NCBI GenBank assembly: GCA_003512875.1
Contig: DONZ01000130.1
Coordinates: forward strand, 1 to 5,422
DNA: 5,422 nucleotides
Source of the DNA: Desulfovibrio sp.
GTDB lineage: Bacteria > Desulfobacterota > Desulfovibrionia > Desulfovibrionales > Desulfovibrionaceae
Direction of reading: 5' to 3'
The notes below the pieces were generated by a model. It did not search any database. It was not told where the DNA came from and worked only from the letters and a program-made list of their open reading frames with translations. The position numbers and the translations under genes are program-made. Below are positions 1 through 5,422 of the stretch, one piece after another. Position 1 is the first letter of the stretch. Every line of letters starts with the position of its first letter.

Positions 1-1374
1 AAAGATATGGATAACGACTGGCTTTTCGAGCGCTGCCGCGAAGTGCAGGAAACGCCGGACAACCGCCTGGACCTATGGGCGAGGGAACATTACAAATCAA
101 CCATTATCACCATCGGTCTGACAATACAGAATATTTTGCGGAATCCGGATATCACCGTGGGCATTTTCAGCCATACGCGTCCTATCGCCAAAGCGTTTTT
201 ACGGCAGATTAAACGCGAATGGGAAACAAATATCCTTCTGCAAACCTATTTTCCGTTTATCGCGCCGCCGGAAAAAAGCGAAGCGAGAACACGCACATGG
301 AGCGAAGACAGCGGGCTTATTGTCAGACGCGGCGGCAACCCGAAAGAAGCCACCATTGAAGCATGGGGGCTTGTGGACGGCCAGCCCACCGGAAAACATT
401 TCTCCCTGCTTATTTATGACGACGTGGTGACATTGGAATCCGTCACCACCGCGGAACAAATAAGAAAAACAACGGACGCATGGCGGCTTTCCCTGAATTT
501 GGGGGCGAGAGGGGGAAATTTGCGCATGATCGGCACGCGCTATCACGCTTCCGACACCTATCATCTGATCATGGAGCAAGGCAGCGTGATTCCGCGCATA
601 CACCCCGCGACGGCGGACGGGCAGGCGCAAAGCAAACCTGTTTTCCTCAGCGAAGAGGTTTTAAGAAAGAAACGCCGTGATATGGGCGCTTATGTTTTCG
701 CCTGTCAGATGCTGCAAAATCCTTTGGCGGACAACGCCATGGGCTTTCAAAAATCATGGTTTCAAACCCTGCCGGGCGGTACGGAAATGAAGCCGGGTTT
801 TTCCGCCGATATGAACCGTTACATCCTGGTTGACCCGGCGTCAAGCAAGAAAGAAGGGTCGGATTTTACGTCGATGTGGGTGATCGGGCTCAATCATGAC
901 GGCTTTTATTATGTGCTTGACGGCATACACGACAGGCTGGCGCTGCACGAACGCGCGCAGGCTCTTTTTACCCTGCACCGCAAACACAGACCCCTGGCTG
1001 TCGGGTATGAACAATACGGAATACAGGCGGACATCGAACATATCAAATACTGCATGGAACAGGAAAATTACCGTTTTTCCATCATTGCTCTTGGCGGGGC
1101 GATGGCCAAGACCGACAGGATACGCCGTCTTGTTCCTATTTTTGAACAAGGCAGGATATGGTTTCCGCATCGTTTGATTTGCATGAAGTCGGACAGGACG
1201 GTATCGGATTTGGTGCAGGATTTTTATAAGAACGAGTATTTGAATTTTCCGGTGGCGGAACACGATGACATGCTCGACTGCCTTTCAAGGATAGTGGACG
1301 GCAAACTCGGCGCTGTTTTTCCCGCAGGCGTTGAAAAGCGGTCAGTGAACGGGGAAGCGTTTTTCGCAGGATAA
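1..1374 (+). CDS. Phage terminase large subunit (5' partial)
   Basis: This is the ATP-driven motor and nuclease that cuts concatemeric phage DNA and pumps it through the portal into the prohead. Residue numbers count from the first visible Met, at base 7. A P-loop-like segment, AREHYKST (25-32), keeps the Lys-Ser/Thr but lacks the usual Walker A glycines. Walker B is LLIYDDVV (134-141, Asp138/Asp139), and MIGTRYH (174-180) sits where the coupling motif is expected. The C-terminal RNase H-like nuclease is seen as ILVDPAS (Asp276), SDFTS (Asp287), VGYEQYG (Glu335) and HDDMLD (419-424), together the expected acidic cluster. The frame is open to the left edge (Lys-Asp precede the Met), no ribosome binding site is visible, and relatives have extra sequence before the DWLFERCREVQ region, so the true start very likely lies outside the window. 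The next gene begins 5 bases after the stop. Identification is firm; the missing N-terminal length is inferred. Confidence 0.95.
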   Translation, partial: KDMDNDWLFERCREVQETPDNRLDLWAREHYKSTIITIGLTIQNILRNPDITVGIFSHTRPIAKAFLRQIKREWETNILLQTYFPFIAPPEKSEARTRTWSEDSGLIVRRGGNPKEATIEAWGLVDGQPTGKHFSLLIYDDVVTLESVTTAEQIRKTTDAWRLSLNLGARGGNLRMIGTRYHASDTYHLIMEQGSVIPRIHPATADGQAQSKPVFLSEEVLRKKRRDMGAYVFACQMLQNPLADNAMGFQKSWFQTLPGGTEMKPGFSADMNRYILVDPASSKKEGSDFTSMWVIGLNHDGFYYVLDGIHDRLALHERAQALFTLHRKHRPLAVGYEQYGIQADIEHIKYCMEQENYRFSIIALGGAMAKTDRIRRLVPIFEQGRIWFPHRLICMKSDRTVSDLVQDFYKNEYLNFPVAEHDDMLDCLSRIVDGKLGAVFPAGVEKRSVNGEAFFAG

Positions 1375-1379
1375 AAAGT

Positions 1380-2135
1380 ATGGAAAAAACATGCTACCGG
1401 ACACTTCGGGCAAAAAACGTCCCGCAAGAAACAAAAACGGAATTTTGGGAGCAATTTCAAAAAGACAGGCTTAATCCCATTCTGTTTTTCGACGGCGAAA
1501 TACCCGATTTTGCAAATTTCAGCGCATGGCTTTCGGCAAAGGACAAAGACGCGCGCTTTGTAACGGGCGGTACCGGGGAAGTCAAAGCCCTTTATTGGCT
1601 GAACAACCCCATAGGCAAAAACGCGATGATACATTTTTGTTTTTTGCGTAAGGCGTTTGGCGAGCAAGAGGCGATAGGGATCCATGTGGTTGAGAGCCTG
1701 CTTCACTGCAAAAACGGCTCCGGGGAATATGTGCTTTCGGCTCTTGTCGGCATCACTCCCAAACCGTACCGCCATGCGCTGGCGTTCATCCGAAAATTGG
1801 GCTTCCATATTGTAGCGGAACTGCCGCAGGCGTGTTATTTCGCCCGGCAAAACACCTATAAAAATGCTCTTGTCAGCATATTGACCAAAGAAGAAATACC
1901 AACAAAGGAGGTTCAAATGGGCGGAGGAGGAAAACATTATTCCGCACCTGTTGCGCAGGAAGTGGAAATTCCCGCGCCGGCGCCTGTGGAGGCGGATCAA
2001 AGCGTAAAGGAAGCGGCTGATGAGGAAAGACGCAGGCGCGCCGGTGCGTTCGGGCATTCAAAAACCGTTCTTACGAGCGGTTCGGGTTTGACAAGTCCCG
2101 CAAACAGTCAAAAAAAGACCTTGCTCGGCGCGTGA
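1380..2135 (+). CDS. GNAT-like acetyltransferase domain continuous with a small Gly-rich phage protein (251 aa)
   Basis: Residues 1 to about 175 look like a GNAT-type N-acetyltransferase of the sort often found beside phage packaging genes. The best support is ALVGITPKPYRHALAFIRKL followed by GFHIVAELP (121-149), which resembles the late beta-alpha-beta part of the fold with its typical 'lGF' ending. The canonical acetyl-CoA loop (Q/R-x-x-G-x-G/A) is not clear; the nearest candidate is RKAFGEQEAIG (90-100), so activity and substrate are unknown. From Met180 the frame continues into a separate Gly-start small protein, described in the nested entry. The start at 1380 follows the terminase stop by 5 bases and has only a weak AGGA about 8 bases upstream, suggesting translation coupled to the terminase. 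Whether the full 251-residue fusion accumulates, or mainly marks a lost stop codon between two genes, cannot be told from sequence. The GNAT call is moderate. Confidence 0.75.
   Translation: MEKTCYRTLRAKNVPQETKTEFWEQFQKDRLNPILFFDGEIPDFANFSAWLSAKDKDARFVTGGTGEVKALYWLNNPIGKNAMIHFCFLRKAFGEQEAIGIHVVESLLHCKNGSGEYVLSALVGITPKPYRHALAFIRKLGFHIVAELPQACYFARQNTYKNALVSILTKEEIPTKEVQMGGGGKHYSAPVAQEVEIPAPAPVEADQSVKEAADEERRRRAGAFGHSKTVLTSGSGLTSPANSQKKTLLGA
1905..1911 (+). promoter_or_regulatory. Strong internal Shine-Dalgarno (AAGGAGG)
   Basis: AAGGAGG followed by the 5-base spacer TTCAA and ATG at 1917. It lies inside the open frame begun at 1380, where it encodes Thr-Lys-Glu-Val. It matches in strength and spacing the site before the scaffold-like gene (4186-4192), which supports its use as a true initiation site. 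Confidence 0.75.
1917..2135 (+). CDS. Small Gly-rich phage structural-module protein from an internal in-frame start (72 aa)
   Basis: This 72-residue product begins MGGGGKHYSAP, has an Ala/Pro/Glu-rich middle (EIPAPAPVEADQS), a basic stretch (EERRRRAGAFGHSKTV) and ends KKTLLGA. Small proteins with a Gly-rich start, an 'RR.G...T.LT...GL' core and a terminal LLG are common between the terminase and portal in podoviruses of this type, where they are encoded separately; the function is not known. Here the ATG is in the same frame as the upstream GNAT-like gene, but an AAGGAGG 5 bases before it is much stronger than the site at 1380. Independent initiation is therefore likely, giving a short protein as well as the C-terminus of the longer one. 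It ends 16 bases before the portal start. The internal start is inferred from the ribosome binding site and from resemblance to stand-alone small phage proteins. Confidence 0.7.
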   Translation: MGGGGKHYSAPVAQEVEIPAPAPVEADQSVKEAADEERRRRAGAFGHSKTVLTSGSGLTSPANSQKKTLLGA

Positions 2136-2151
2136 GAGGGAAACTGCTGCC

Positions 2152-3867
2152 ATGGAAAAAGAAAGAGATTGCGTCCGGCACGTATTGAGGCGTTTTCATG
2201 AACTGGAAAAGGAAAGGCGGACATGGGAAGGGCAATGGAAGGAAATCAGCGATGTGATGCTTCCAAACAAAGGGAAATGGTCGGAAGAAAATCATAACAA
2301 AGGCTATAAGAAGCATGGGAATATCGTGGATTCGACAGCCCTTTACGCATTGCGGATATTGGCTGCCGGCATGCACGGCGGGCTCAGTTCCCCCGCCCGC
2401 CCTTGGTTTCGGTTTTCTTTGAAGGACAAGGAACTGGAAAATGCCGAGGGTATAGGCAAATGGCTGCAGGATACGCAGGAACGCGTGCATGCGGTGCTTT
2501 CGGGTTCAAATTTCTATCCGACGGTGCATGCCCATTATGCGGAATTGGCGGCGTTCGGCACCGCCTGCTTTTTGATTGAGGAAGACCGGGACGAAGTGAT
2601 ACGCTGCAGAAATTTAACCGTCGGCGAATACTATCTGGACTGCGACGCAAAAGGGCGGGTGGACACGCTTTACCGCACAATAAGCATGACGGCGCGGCAA
2701 ATTGTCCAGCGTTTTGAAACGTATCCGGAACGGATAAGGGAATCGGCGGAAAAAGACAGCGTGCAGGCCTTTGCCGTGCTTCATGCCATCGAACCTCGGA
2801 AAAATTGCGACCCCGATAAAATCGACGCCCGCAGCCGGCGTTATGCGTCCTATTACGTTCTGCTCGGACAAGGGAATTTTCTTTTGGAGGAAGACGGATA
2901 TGAGGAATTTCCCGCTTGCTGCCCCCGCTGGGATGTGACCGGGCAGGATGTGTACGGCAGGGGGCCGGGCATGGACGCTTTGCCGGATGTGAACATGCTG
3001 CAGCGTATGCGTCAGGACGGTTTGGAAGCGTTGGAACTGGAAATAAAACCGCCGATGAATGTTTCCAATTCGCTGCGGAATCAAGGCGGGCAGTTTTCGC
3101 TCCGTCCCGGATTTGCGAATTTCGTGGATATGAACGCGCAGGCTCCCGCCATTACGCCGACCTATCAGGTACAGGCGAACCTGCAGGCTTTGGATGCGTA
3201 TTTGCAGCAGATACGGCGGCAAATCGGGGAGCATTTTTATAAGGATCTGTTCCTTTTGCTCACCCAATCGGACAAACGCATGACAGCCGCGGAAGTTTAC
3301 GAACGAAACGCCGAAAAACTGCTCATGCTGGGACCGACTCTTGAAAGATTGAGAAGCGAACTTTTTCAGCCCCTTATCCAACGGGTCTTGGGCATTATGA
3401 AACGGTACGGCAAAATATTGCCTGTTCCGCCCCTTTTGCGGGGAAGGGAATGGGAAATCGAAATGCAGTCGAGCCTTGCTTTAGCCCAAAAAAGCGCAGA
3501 CATCGCGGCTATCGAAAACATAATGCTTTTTGCCGGCAATTTGGCGAAAGTGAATCCCGATGTGCTGGACAATCTGGATTTGGATGAAATGCTCCTGCAT
3601 AATGCGAAGCTGCTCGGGGTGCCGCTTTCCCTGCTTCGCGGCAGGGACAGCGTTTTTGCCATTCGCGAACAGCGCAGGCGGGAACAAGCCATGCAGCAGG
3701 AAGAGCAAAAAACTTGGCAGCTGCTTGAAAAAGGCGCTTCAACCGCAAAAATGCTGAGCGAGGTCGATTTGGAGGGAAAGAATTTCGCTTCGGCATTGTT
3801 GGGGACCATGCGGGAAAACGCCCCTGACAATCCGCAGCCGGAGCAAACGGAAAGGGATACGCCATGA
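2152..3867 (+). CDS. Head-to-tail connector (portal) protein, T7/epsilon15-like
   Basis: The portal forms a ring at one capsid vertex, serves as the DNA channel, docks the terminase and joins the tail. At 571 residues it has the usual size for the podoviral head-tail connector family. Recognisable blocks are WEGQWKEISDVMLPNKGKW (25-43), ILAAGMHGGLSSPARPWFRF (69-88), AELAAFGTACFLIEED (130-145), VYGRGPGMDALPDVNMLQ (267-284) and the helical crown-side region MTAAEVYER...LMLGPTLERLRSELFQPLIQR (377-411). The C-terminal tail (about 505-571) is rich in Gln, Glu and Arg and looks helical then disordered, as in related portals. The start ATG at 2152 has a GAGGGA element about 10 bases upstream and lies 16 bases after the preceding stop. 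The last four bases, ATGA, overlap the next gene's start, indicating translational coupling. No defect is seen. Confidence 0.95.
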   Translation: MEKERDCVRHVLRRFHELEKERRTWEGQWKEISDVMLPNKGKWSEENHNKGYKKHGNIVDSTALYALRILAAGMHGGLSSPARPWFRFSLKDKELENAEGIGKWLQDTQERVHAVLSGSNFYPTVHAHYAELAAFGTACFLIEEDRDEVIRCRNLTVGEYYLDCDAKGRVDTLYRTISMTARQIVQRFETYPERIRESAEKDSVQAFAVLHAIEPRKNCDPDKIDARSRRYASYYVLLGQGNFLLEEDGYEEFPACCPRWDVTGQDVYGRGPGMDALPDVNMLQRMRQDGLEALELEIKPPMNVSNSLRNQGGQFSLRPGFANFVDMNAQAPAITPTYQVQANLQALDAYLQQIRRQIGEHFYKDLFLLLTQSDKRMTAAEVYERNAEKLLMLGPTLERLRSELFQPLIQRVLGIMKRYGKILPVPPLLRGREWEIEMQSSLALAQKSADIAAIENIMLFAGNLAKVNPDVLDNLDLDEMLLHNAKLLGVPLSLLRGRDSVFAIREQRRREQAMQQEEQKTWQLLEKGASTAKMLSEVDLEGKNFASALLGTMRENAPDNPQPEQTERDTP

Positions 3868-4187
3868 AACAGGAAGGTTTTTGGCAGGAAAAACAAACGG
3901 TTTCGCACGAAGAAGTGTTGACCCGCGAAGAAATGTTGTCTTATGAAAAAATGTTGTCGTATGACGAGGAAATTCAAAATGATTTGTCTTCTCTTGTGCA
4001 AAACGCGCAAGGCAGACGCTTTTTGAAATATTTGTTTGCCGAAACAGGCATTTTTGAAGCAATTCCTATTCAAAATGAAAAATCCTATGCCTACTTCGAG
4101 GGGAAACGGAGTATCGGTCTGACACTGTATCATCGCCTATATGCGTTGGACCCTGAGCATATTTTGCACATACAAAAACAAAACTAA
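3864..4187 (+). CDS. Bbp19-like small phage protein (107 aa) with N-terminal hexapeptide repeats
   Basis: The C-terminal half, QNAQGRRFLKYLFAETGIFE (46-65) followed by YAYFEGKRSIGLTLYHRL (75-92), has the pattern of the Bbp19-like phage domain: a 'GRR.L..L....G.f' helix, then 'f.EG.R..gl.L'. Proteins of this family sit between portal and capsid genes in BPP-1-like podoviruses; their exact role is unknown, though position suggests a head-assembly or packaging function. The first 45 residues are unusual, holding a 6-residue repeat (EEVLTR, EEMLSY, EKMLSY, then the degenerate DEEIQN) that is acidic and probably helical. The start ATG overlaps the portal stop as ATGA, with GGAAAGGG upstream inside the portal gene. 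The stop TAA at 4185 is part of the next gene's ribosome binding region. Family call fairly sure; function unknown. Confidence 0.85.
   Translation: MKQEGFWQEKQTVSHEEVLTREEMLSYEKMLSYDEEIQNDLSSLVQNAQGRRFLKYLFAETGIFEAIPIQNEKSYAYFEGKRSIGLTLYHRLYALDPEHILHIQKQN
3909..3962 (+). repeat. Three tandem 18-base units encoding a hexapeptide repeat
   Basis: Units are 3909-3926 (EEVLTR), 3927-3944 (EEMLSY) and 3945-3962 (EKMLSY), with a decayed fourth, DEEIQN, at 3963-3980. The last two clear units differ at 2 of 18 bases and the first differs from the second at 6 of 18. The period is a multiple of three, so copy-number changes would keep the frame. It looks like an in-gene duplication by slippage or recombination. 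Confidence 0.8.
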
Positions 4188-4192
4188 GGAGG
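4186..4192 (+). promoter_or_regulatory. Strong Shine-Dalgarno overlapping the upstream stop codon
   Basis: AAGGAGG lies 5 bases (AAATT) before the ATG at 4198, and its first two bases are the last two of the TAA stop of the Bbp19-like gene. This fixes the scaffold-like start at 4198. An in-frame ATG at 4141, inside the previous gene, lacks any such site. Confidence 0.85.
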
Positions 4193-4197
4193 AAATT

Positions 4198-4782
4198 ATG
4201 GCAGAAAACGCAGCGGAAATCGTTATCAGACCGCAGGGGCAGGCGGAACAGCAAGCCGAACAGACTGCCGAACAGGCGAAAAAAACGGCGGAAACCTTGC
4301 TTACCGAAGTTTTGCTCGCAAGCCCTGAAGATTATGTTTTTAAATTCAATCCGGAAACGCAGGTGGACGAAGCCTTGGTTGCGGATTTCCGGCGCTTCGC
4401 CTTCGAACAGAAAATGAGCCTTGAAAACGCACAGCTCATGGCGAAATTTTATGAAAACCATGTGCGGGAACTTGCTGAAAAACAAAGTCGGGAGCAAGCG
4501 CGGCTTTTGCAGTCCATGCAAAAAGCCTGCGAGGAAGATACGGAATACGGGGGCATGAGTTTCAGCGACAATATGCGTTACGCCAAAGCTGCCGTTTTGC
4601 GCTTTGACGACGGTTCGCTCGCTGAAATCCTCAATGAAACGGGCTTCGGCTCCCATCCGGAAGTGGTGCGTTTCATGTACCGCGTGGGCAGGGCTCTTGC
4701 GGAAAAAGATATGCCTAAAGCCAAAGACGTGCAAAAAGAACGCTCCGCCGCGGAATTGTTTTATCCCAGCATGAGGAAATAA
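4198..4782 (+). CDS. Capsid-assembly scaffold-like protein (often labelled phage 'endoprotease')
   Basis: A 194-residue acidic, Gln/Glu/Ala-rich protein directly upstream of the major capsid gene, the usual place of a scaffolding protein. Residues 12-36 are a low-complexity QAEQQAEQTAEQAKKTAE tract likely to form a helix or coiled coil. The conserved part is EEDTEYGGMSF (112-122), SLAEILNETGFGSHPEVVRF (140-159) and MYRVGRALAEKDM (160-172), a pattern well known from BPP-1-like phages whose members are sometimes annotated as endoprotease. I see no convincing protease catalytic triad, so scaffold is the better reading. The basic C-terminal tail SAAELFYPSMRK resembles the capsid-binding tail conserved at the end of these proteins. 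The start at 4198 is chosen because of the AAGGAGG just upstream; starting at 4141 would add 19 residues in a different frame over the preceding gene. Scaffold function is inferred from position and composition. Confidence 0.8.
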   Translation: MAENAAEIVIRPQGQAEQQAEQTAEQAKKTAETLLTEVLLASPEDYVFKFNPETQVDEALVADFRRFAFEQKMSLENAQLMAKFYENHVRELAEKQSREQARLLQSMQKACEEDTEYGGMSFSDNMRYAKAAVLRFDDGSLAEILNETGFGSHPEVVRFMYRVGRALAEKDMPKAKDVQKERSAAELFYPSMRK

Positions 4783-4807
4783 GCACGCAAAAACAGGCAT
4801 GAAAAAC

Positions 4808-4823
4808 AACCGTGCGGACGGTT
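4808..4823. repeat. Perfect 6-bp hairpin (AACCGT/ACGGTT, GCGG loop)
   Basis: AACCGT and ACGGTT flank a four-base loop, 25 bases after the scaffold-like stop. On the minus strand the stem is followed by GTTTTTC, so it could act as a weak terminator for antisense transcripts. On the + strand there is no T-run, so it is not a good terminator for the head genes. Confidence 0.45.
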
Positions 4824-4853
4824 CAAAAACAGACCCGCTGAACATGGGAAAAT

Positions 4854-4892
4854 CCGGTGAAAAGAAAACGGCACGGCTGATTTTCAAACCGG
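4854..4892. repeat. Imperfect inverted repeat, 10 bp with a 2-base bulge
   Basis: CCGGT-GAAAA (4854-4863) pairs with TTTTC-AA-ACCGG (4881-4892), leaving a 17-base loop and an AA bulge. Moderate stability at best; it could be chance, but it lies between two other inverted repeats in the same leader. Confidence 0.35.
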
Positions 4893-4936
4893 TATCATCT
4901 TCATTCATTTTCAAAACACGATGATTTTACATGCAA

Positions 4937-5001
4937 CATTTCCTTTTCGGGCGGATAGTCCCGTTAGGGAGGGGCTTTTCCCGTGCCCGAAAAAGGAAAT
5001 G
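4937..5001. repeat. Long inverted repeat / hairpin upstream of the capsid gene
   Basis: The left arm CATTTCCTTTTCGGGC (4937-4952) and right arm GCCCGAAAAAGGAAATG (4985-5001) pair over 16 bp with one bulged A. The 32-base loop contains a second hairpin, TCCC-GTTA-GGGA (4959-4970), whose GGGA half could instead pair with TCCC at 4979-4982, so two exclusive folds are possible. The stem ends 20 bases before the capsid Shine-Dalgarno, leaving that site unpaired. No T-tract follows on either strand, which argues against an intrinsic terminator. A role as an RNA stabiliser, processing site or translational control element is inferred. Confidence 0.7.
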
Positions 5002-5021
5002 AAAACCCCACCAACCTCTGC

Positions 5022-5028
5022 AAAGGAG
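5022..5028 (+). promoter_or_regulatory. Ribosome binding site of the capsid gene (AAAGGAG)
   Basis: AAAGGAG with a six-A spacer before the ATG at 5035. It sits in an A-rich, apparently unstructured stretch just past the long hairpin, a setting suited to efficient initiation, and it fixes the start of the capsid gene. Confidence 0.8.
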
Positions 5029-5034
5029 AAAAAA

Positions 5035-5422
5035 ATGAGCGCGAATGCAGTAACGCTGCTTGATGCGGCAAAGCGTTTCGACAACACGGGCAAGATTGCC
5101 AAACTGGTTGAAATCATGGCCCAAACCAATGAAATTTTGGAAGACGCCCTTTGGCTTGAGGGCAATTTGCCCACAGGACACAGAACCACCGTCCGCACCG
5201 GTCTGCCTGCCGCCGCATGGCGTATTTTGAACTACGGCGTCCAGCCAAGCAAAAGCACCACAAAAAGCATTGATGATACGTGCGGAATGCTGGAAGCGTA
5301 TGCGGAAGTGGATAAATCCCTTGCGGATTTAAACGGTGCGAGCGCCGATTGGCGGATGAGCGAAGAAGCCGGTTTTGTGGAAGCGATGAACCAAGAAATG
5401 GCGAAAACCCTCTTTTATGGCG
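5035..5422 (+). CDS. Major capsid protein, epsilon15 GP7 / BPP-1 Bbp17-like (3' partial)
   Basis: The main shell protein of the icosahedral head. The 129 visible residues carry the family's highly conserved N-terminal stretch: IMAQTNEILEDALWLEGNLP (27-46), TGHRTTVRTGLP (47-58), AWRILNYGVQPSKSTT (61-76), CGMLEAYAEVDKSLADLNG (83-101) and FVEAMNQEMAKTLFYG (114-129). Members of this family adopt an HK97-type fold; in BPP-1 the topology is reported as a rearranged, non-circularly permuted form of it. The start ATG at 5035 follows a good AAAGGAG site, and the gene is set apart from the upstream operon by the structured 252-base leader, consistent with separate control of the most abundant head protein. 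The gene runs off the right edge, so most of the protein is not visible. Identification is firm. Confidence 0.95.
   Translation, partial: MSANAVTLLDAAKRFDNTGKIAKLVEIMAQTNEILEDALWLEGNLPTGHRTTVRTGLPAAAWRILNYGVQPSKSTTKSIDDTCGMLEAYAEVDKSLADLNGASADWRMSEEAGFVEAMNQEMAKTLFYG

Larger units (their letters stand above)
4783..5034. other. Structured 252-base intergenic region before the capsid gene
   Basis: All other gaps here are 16 bases or less, so this one stands out. It contains three inverted repeats (4808-4823, 4854-4892 and 4937-5001) and the capsid ribosome binding site. No convincing -35/-10 pair could be read by eye, and no T-tract follows any stem on the + strand. One short frame (4799-4924, 41 codons plus stop, MKNNRADGSK...) lacks a good ribosome binding site and runs across the first two inverted repeats. 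The region is most likely an mRNA leader or processing region that sets high capsid-gene expression, but that is inference. Confidence 0.6.

Noticed and set aside
1224..2057. 277-codon minus-strand open frame
   Set aside because: It is antisense to the terminase end and GNAT-like gene, shows no recognisable domain, and arises from codon-position bias of the + strand genes.
2916..3242. 108-codon + strand frame inside the portal gene
   Set aside because: It is a shifted reading of well-conserved portal sequence with no ribosome binding site or recognisable motif.
2614..4133. Two 255-codon minus-strand open frames (2614-3381 and 3366-4133)
   Set aside because: Both mirror the portal and Bbp19-like genes, which are clearly real on the + strand. 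Their translations are low-complexity (rich in Phe, His and Arg) with no domain pattern.
4141..4197. Upstream ATG at 4141 as start of the scaffold-like gene
   Set aside because: It lies inside the preceding gene with no ribosome binding site. The ATG at 4198 has AAGGAGG at ideal spacing, and the 19 added residues look like out-of-frame sequence.
4066..4914. 282-codon minus-strand open frame spanning the scaffold-like gene and part of the gap
   Set aside because: Its composition is that of an antisense shadow and it has no recognisable motif. The + strand scaffold-like gene has a strong ribosome binding site and family motifs.
4893..4936. Possible sigma70 promoter in the AT-rich stretch before the long hairpin
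   Set aside because: TTTTCA- and TTTACA-like hexamers are present, but no TATAAT-like partner lies at 16-18 bases, so no promoter can be supported by eye.
4937..5001. Long hairpin as a rho-independent terminator
   Set aside because: No T-run follows the stem on either strand, and the 32-base loop is long for a terminator.

Overview
The window is a stretch of a tailed-phage (podovirus) or prophage genome. It holds the DNA-packaging and head-assembly module, with all genes on the + strand and tightly packed. Gene content and order match the Salmonella phage epsilon15 / Bordetella phage BPP-1 type of short-tailed phage: large terminase, a small acetyltransferase-like gene, a small Gly-rich protein, a head-to-tail connector (portal), a Bbp19-like small protein, a scaffold-like protein and a GP7/Bbp17-type major capsid protein. 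These assignments come from recognising conserved protein motifs by eye, not from a search. The host cannot be fixed from this window. Strong AAGGAGG-type ribosome binding sites, mid-range GC and the protein families fit a Gram-negative bacterium; a Desulfovibrio/Bilophila-like host is only a guess.

Layout: bases 1-1374 encode the terminase ATPase/nuclease, cut at its 5' end by the window edge. Bases 1380-2135 encode a GNAT-like protein whose reading frame runs without a stop into a small Gly-rich phage protein. That small protein has its own near-perfect ribosome binding site and in-frame ATG at 1917, so the locus probably makes two products. Bases 2152-3867 encode the portal. It overlaps the Bbp19-like gene (3864-4187) by ATGA. 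The scaffold-like gene (4198-4782) follows, with its Shine-Dalgarno laid over the preceding stop codon. A 252-base gap (4783-5034), by far the longest in the window, holds three inverted repeats, the last a strong 16-bp stem just before the capsid gene. The capsid gene starts at 5035 and runs off the right edge.

Together the genes build and fill the virion head. The scaffold-like protein guides assembly of capsid subunits around the portal ring, and the terminase docks on the portal and pumps in DNA. Nothing seen is a wholly unknown system. The most distinctive points are the in-frame nested gene at 1917, the structured leader before the capsid gene, the hexapeptide repeat in the Bbp19-like protein, and a correctly phased A-AAA-AAG slippery heptamer near the end of the nested gene.
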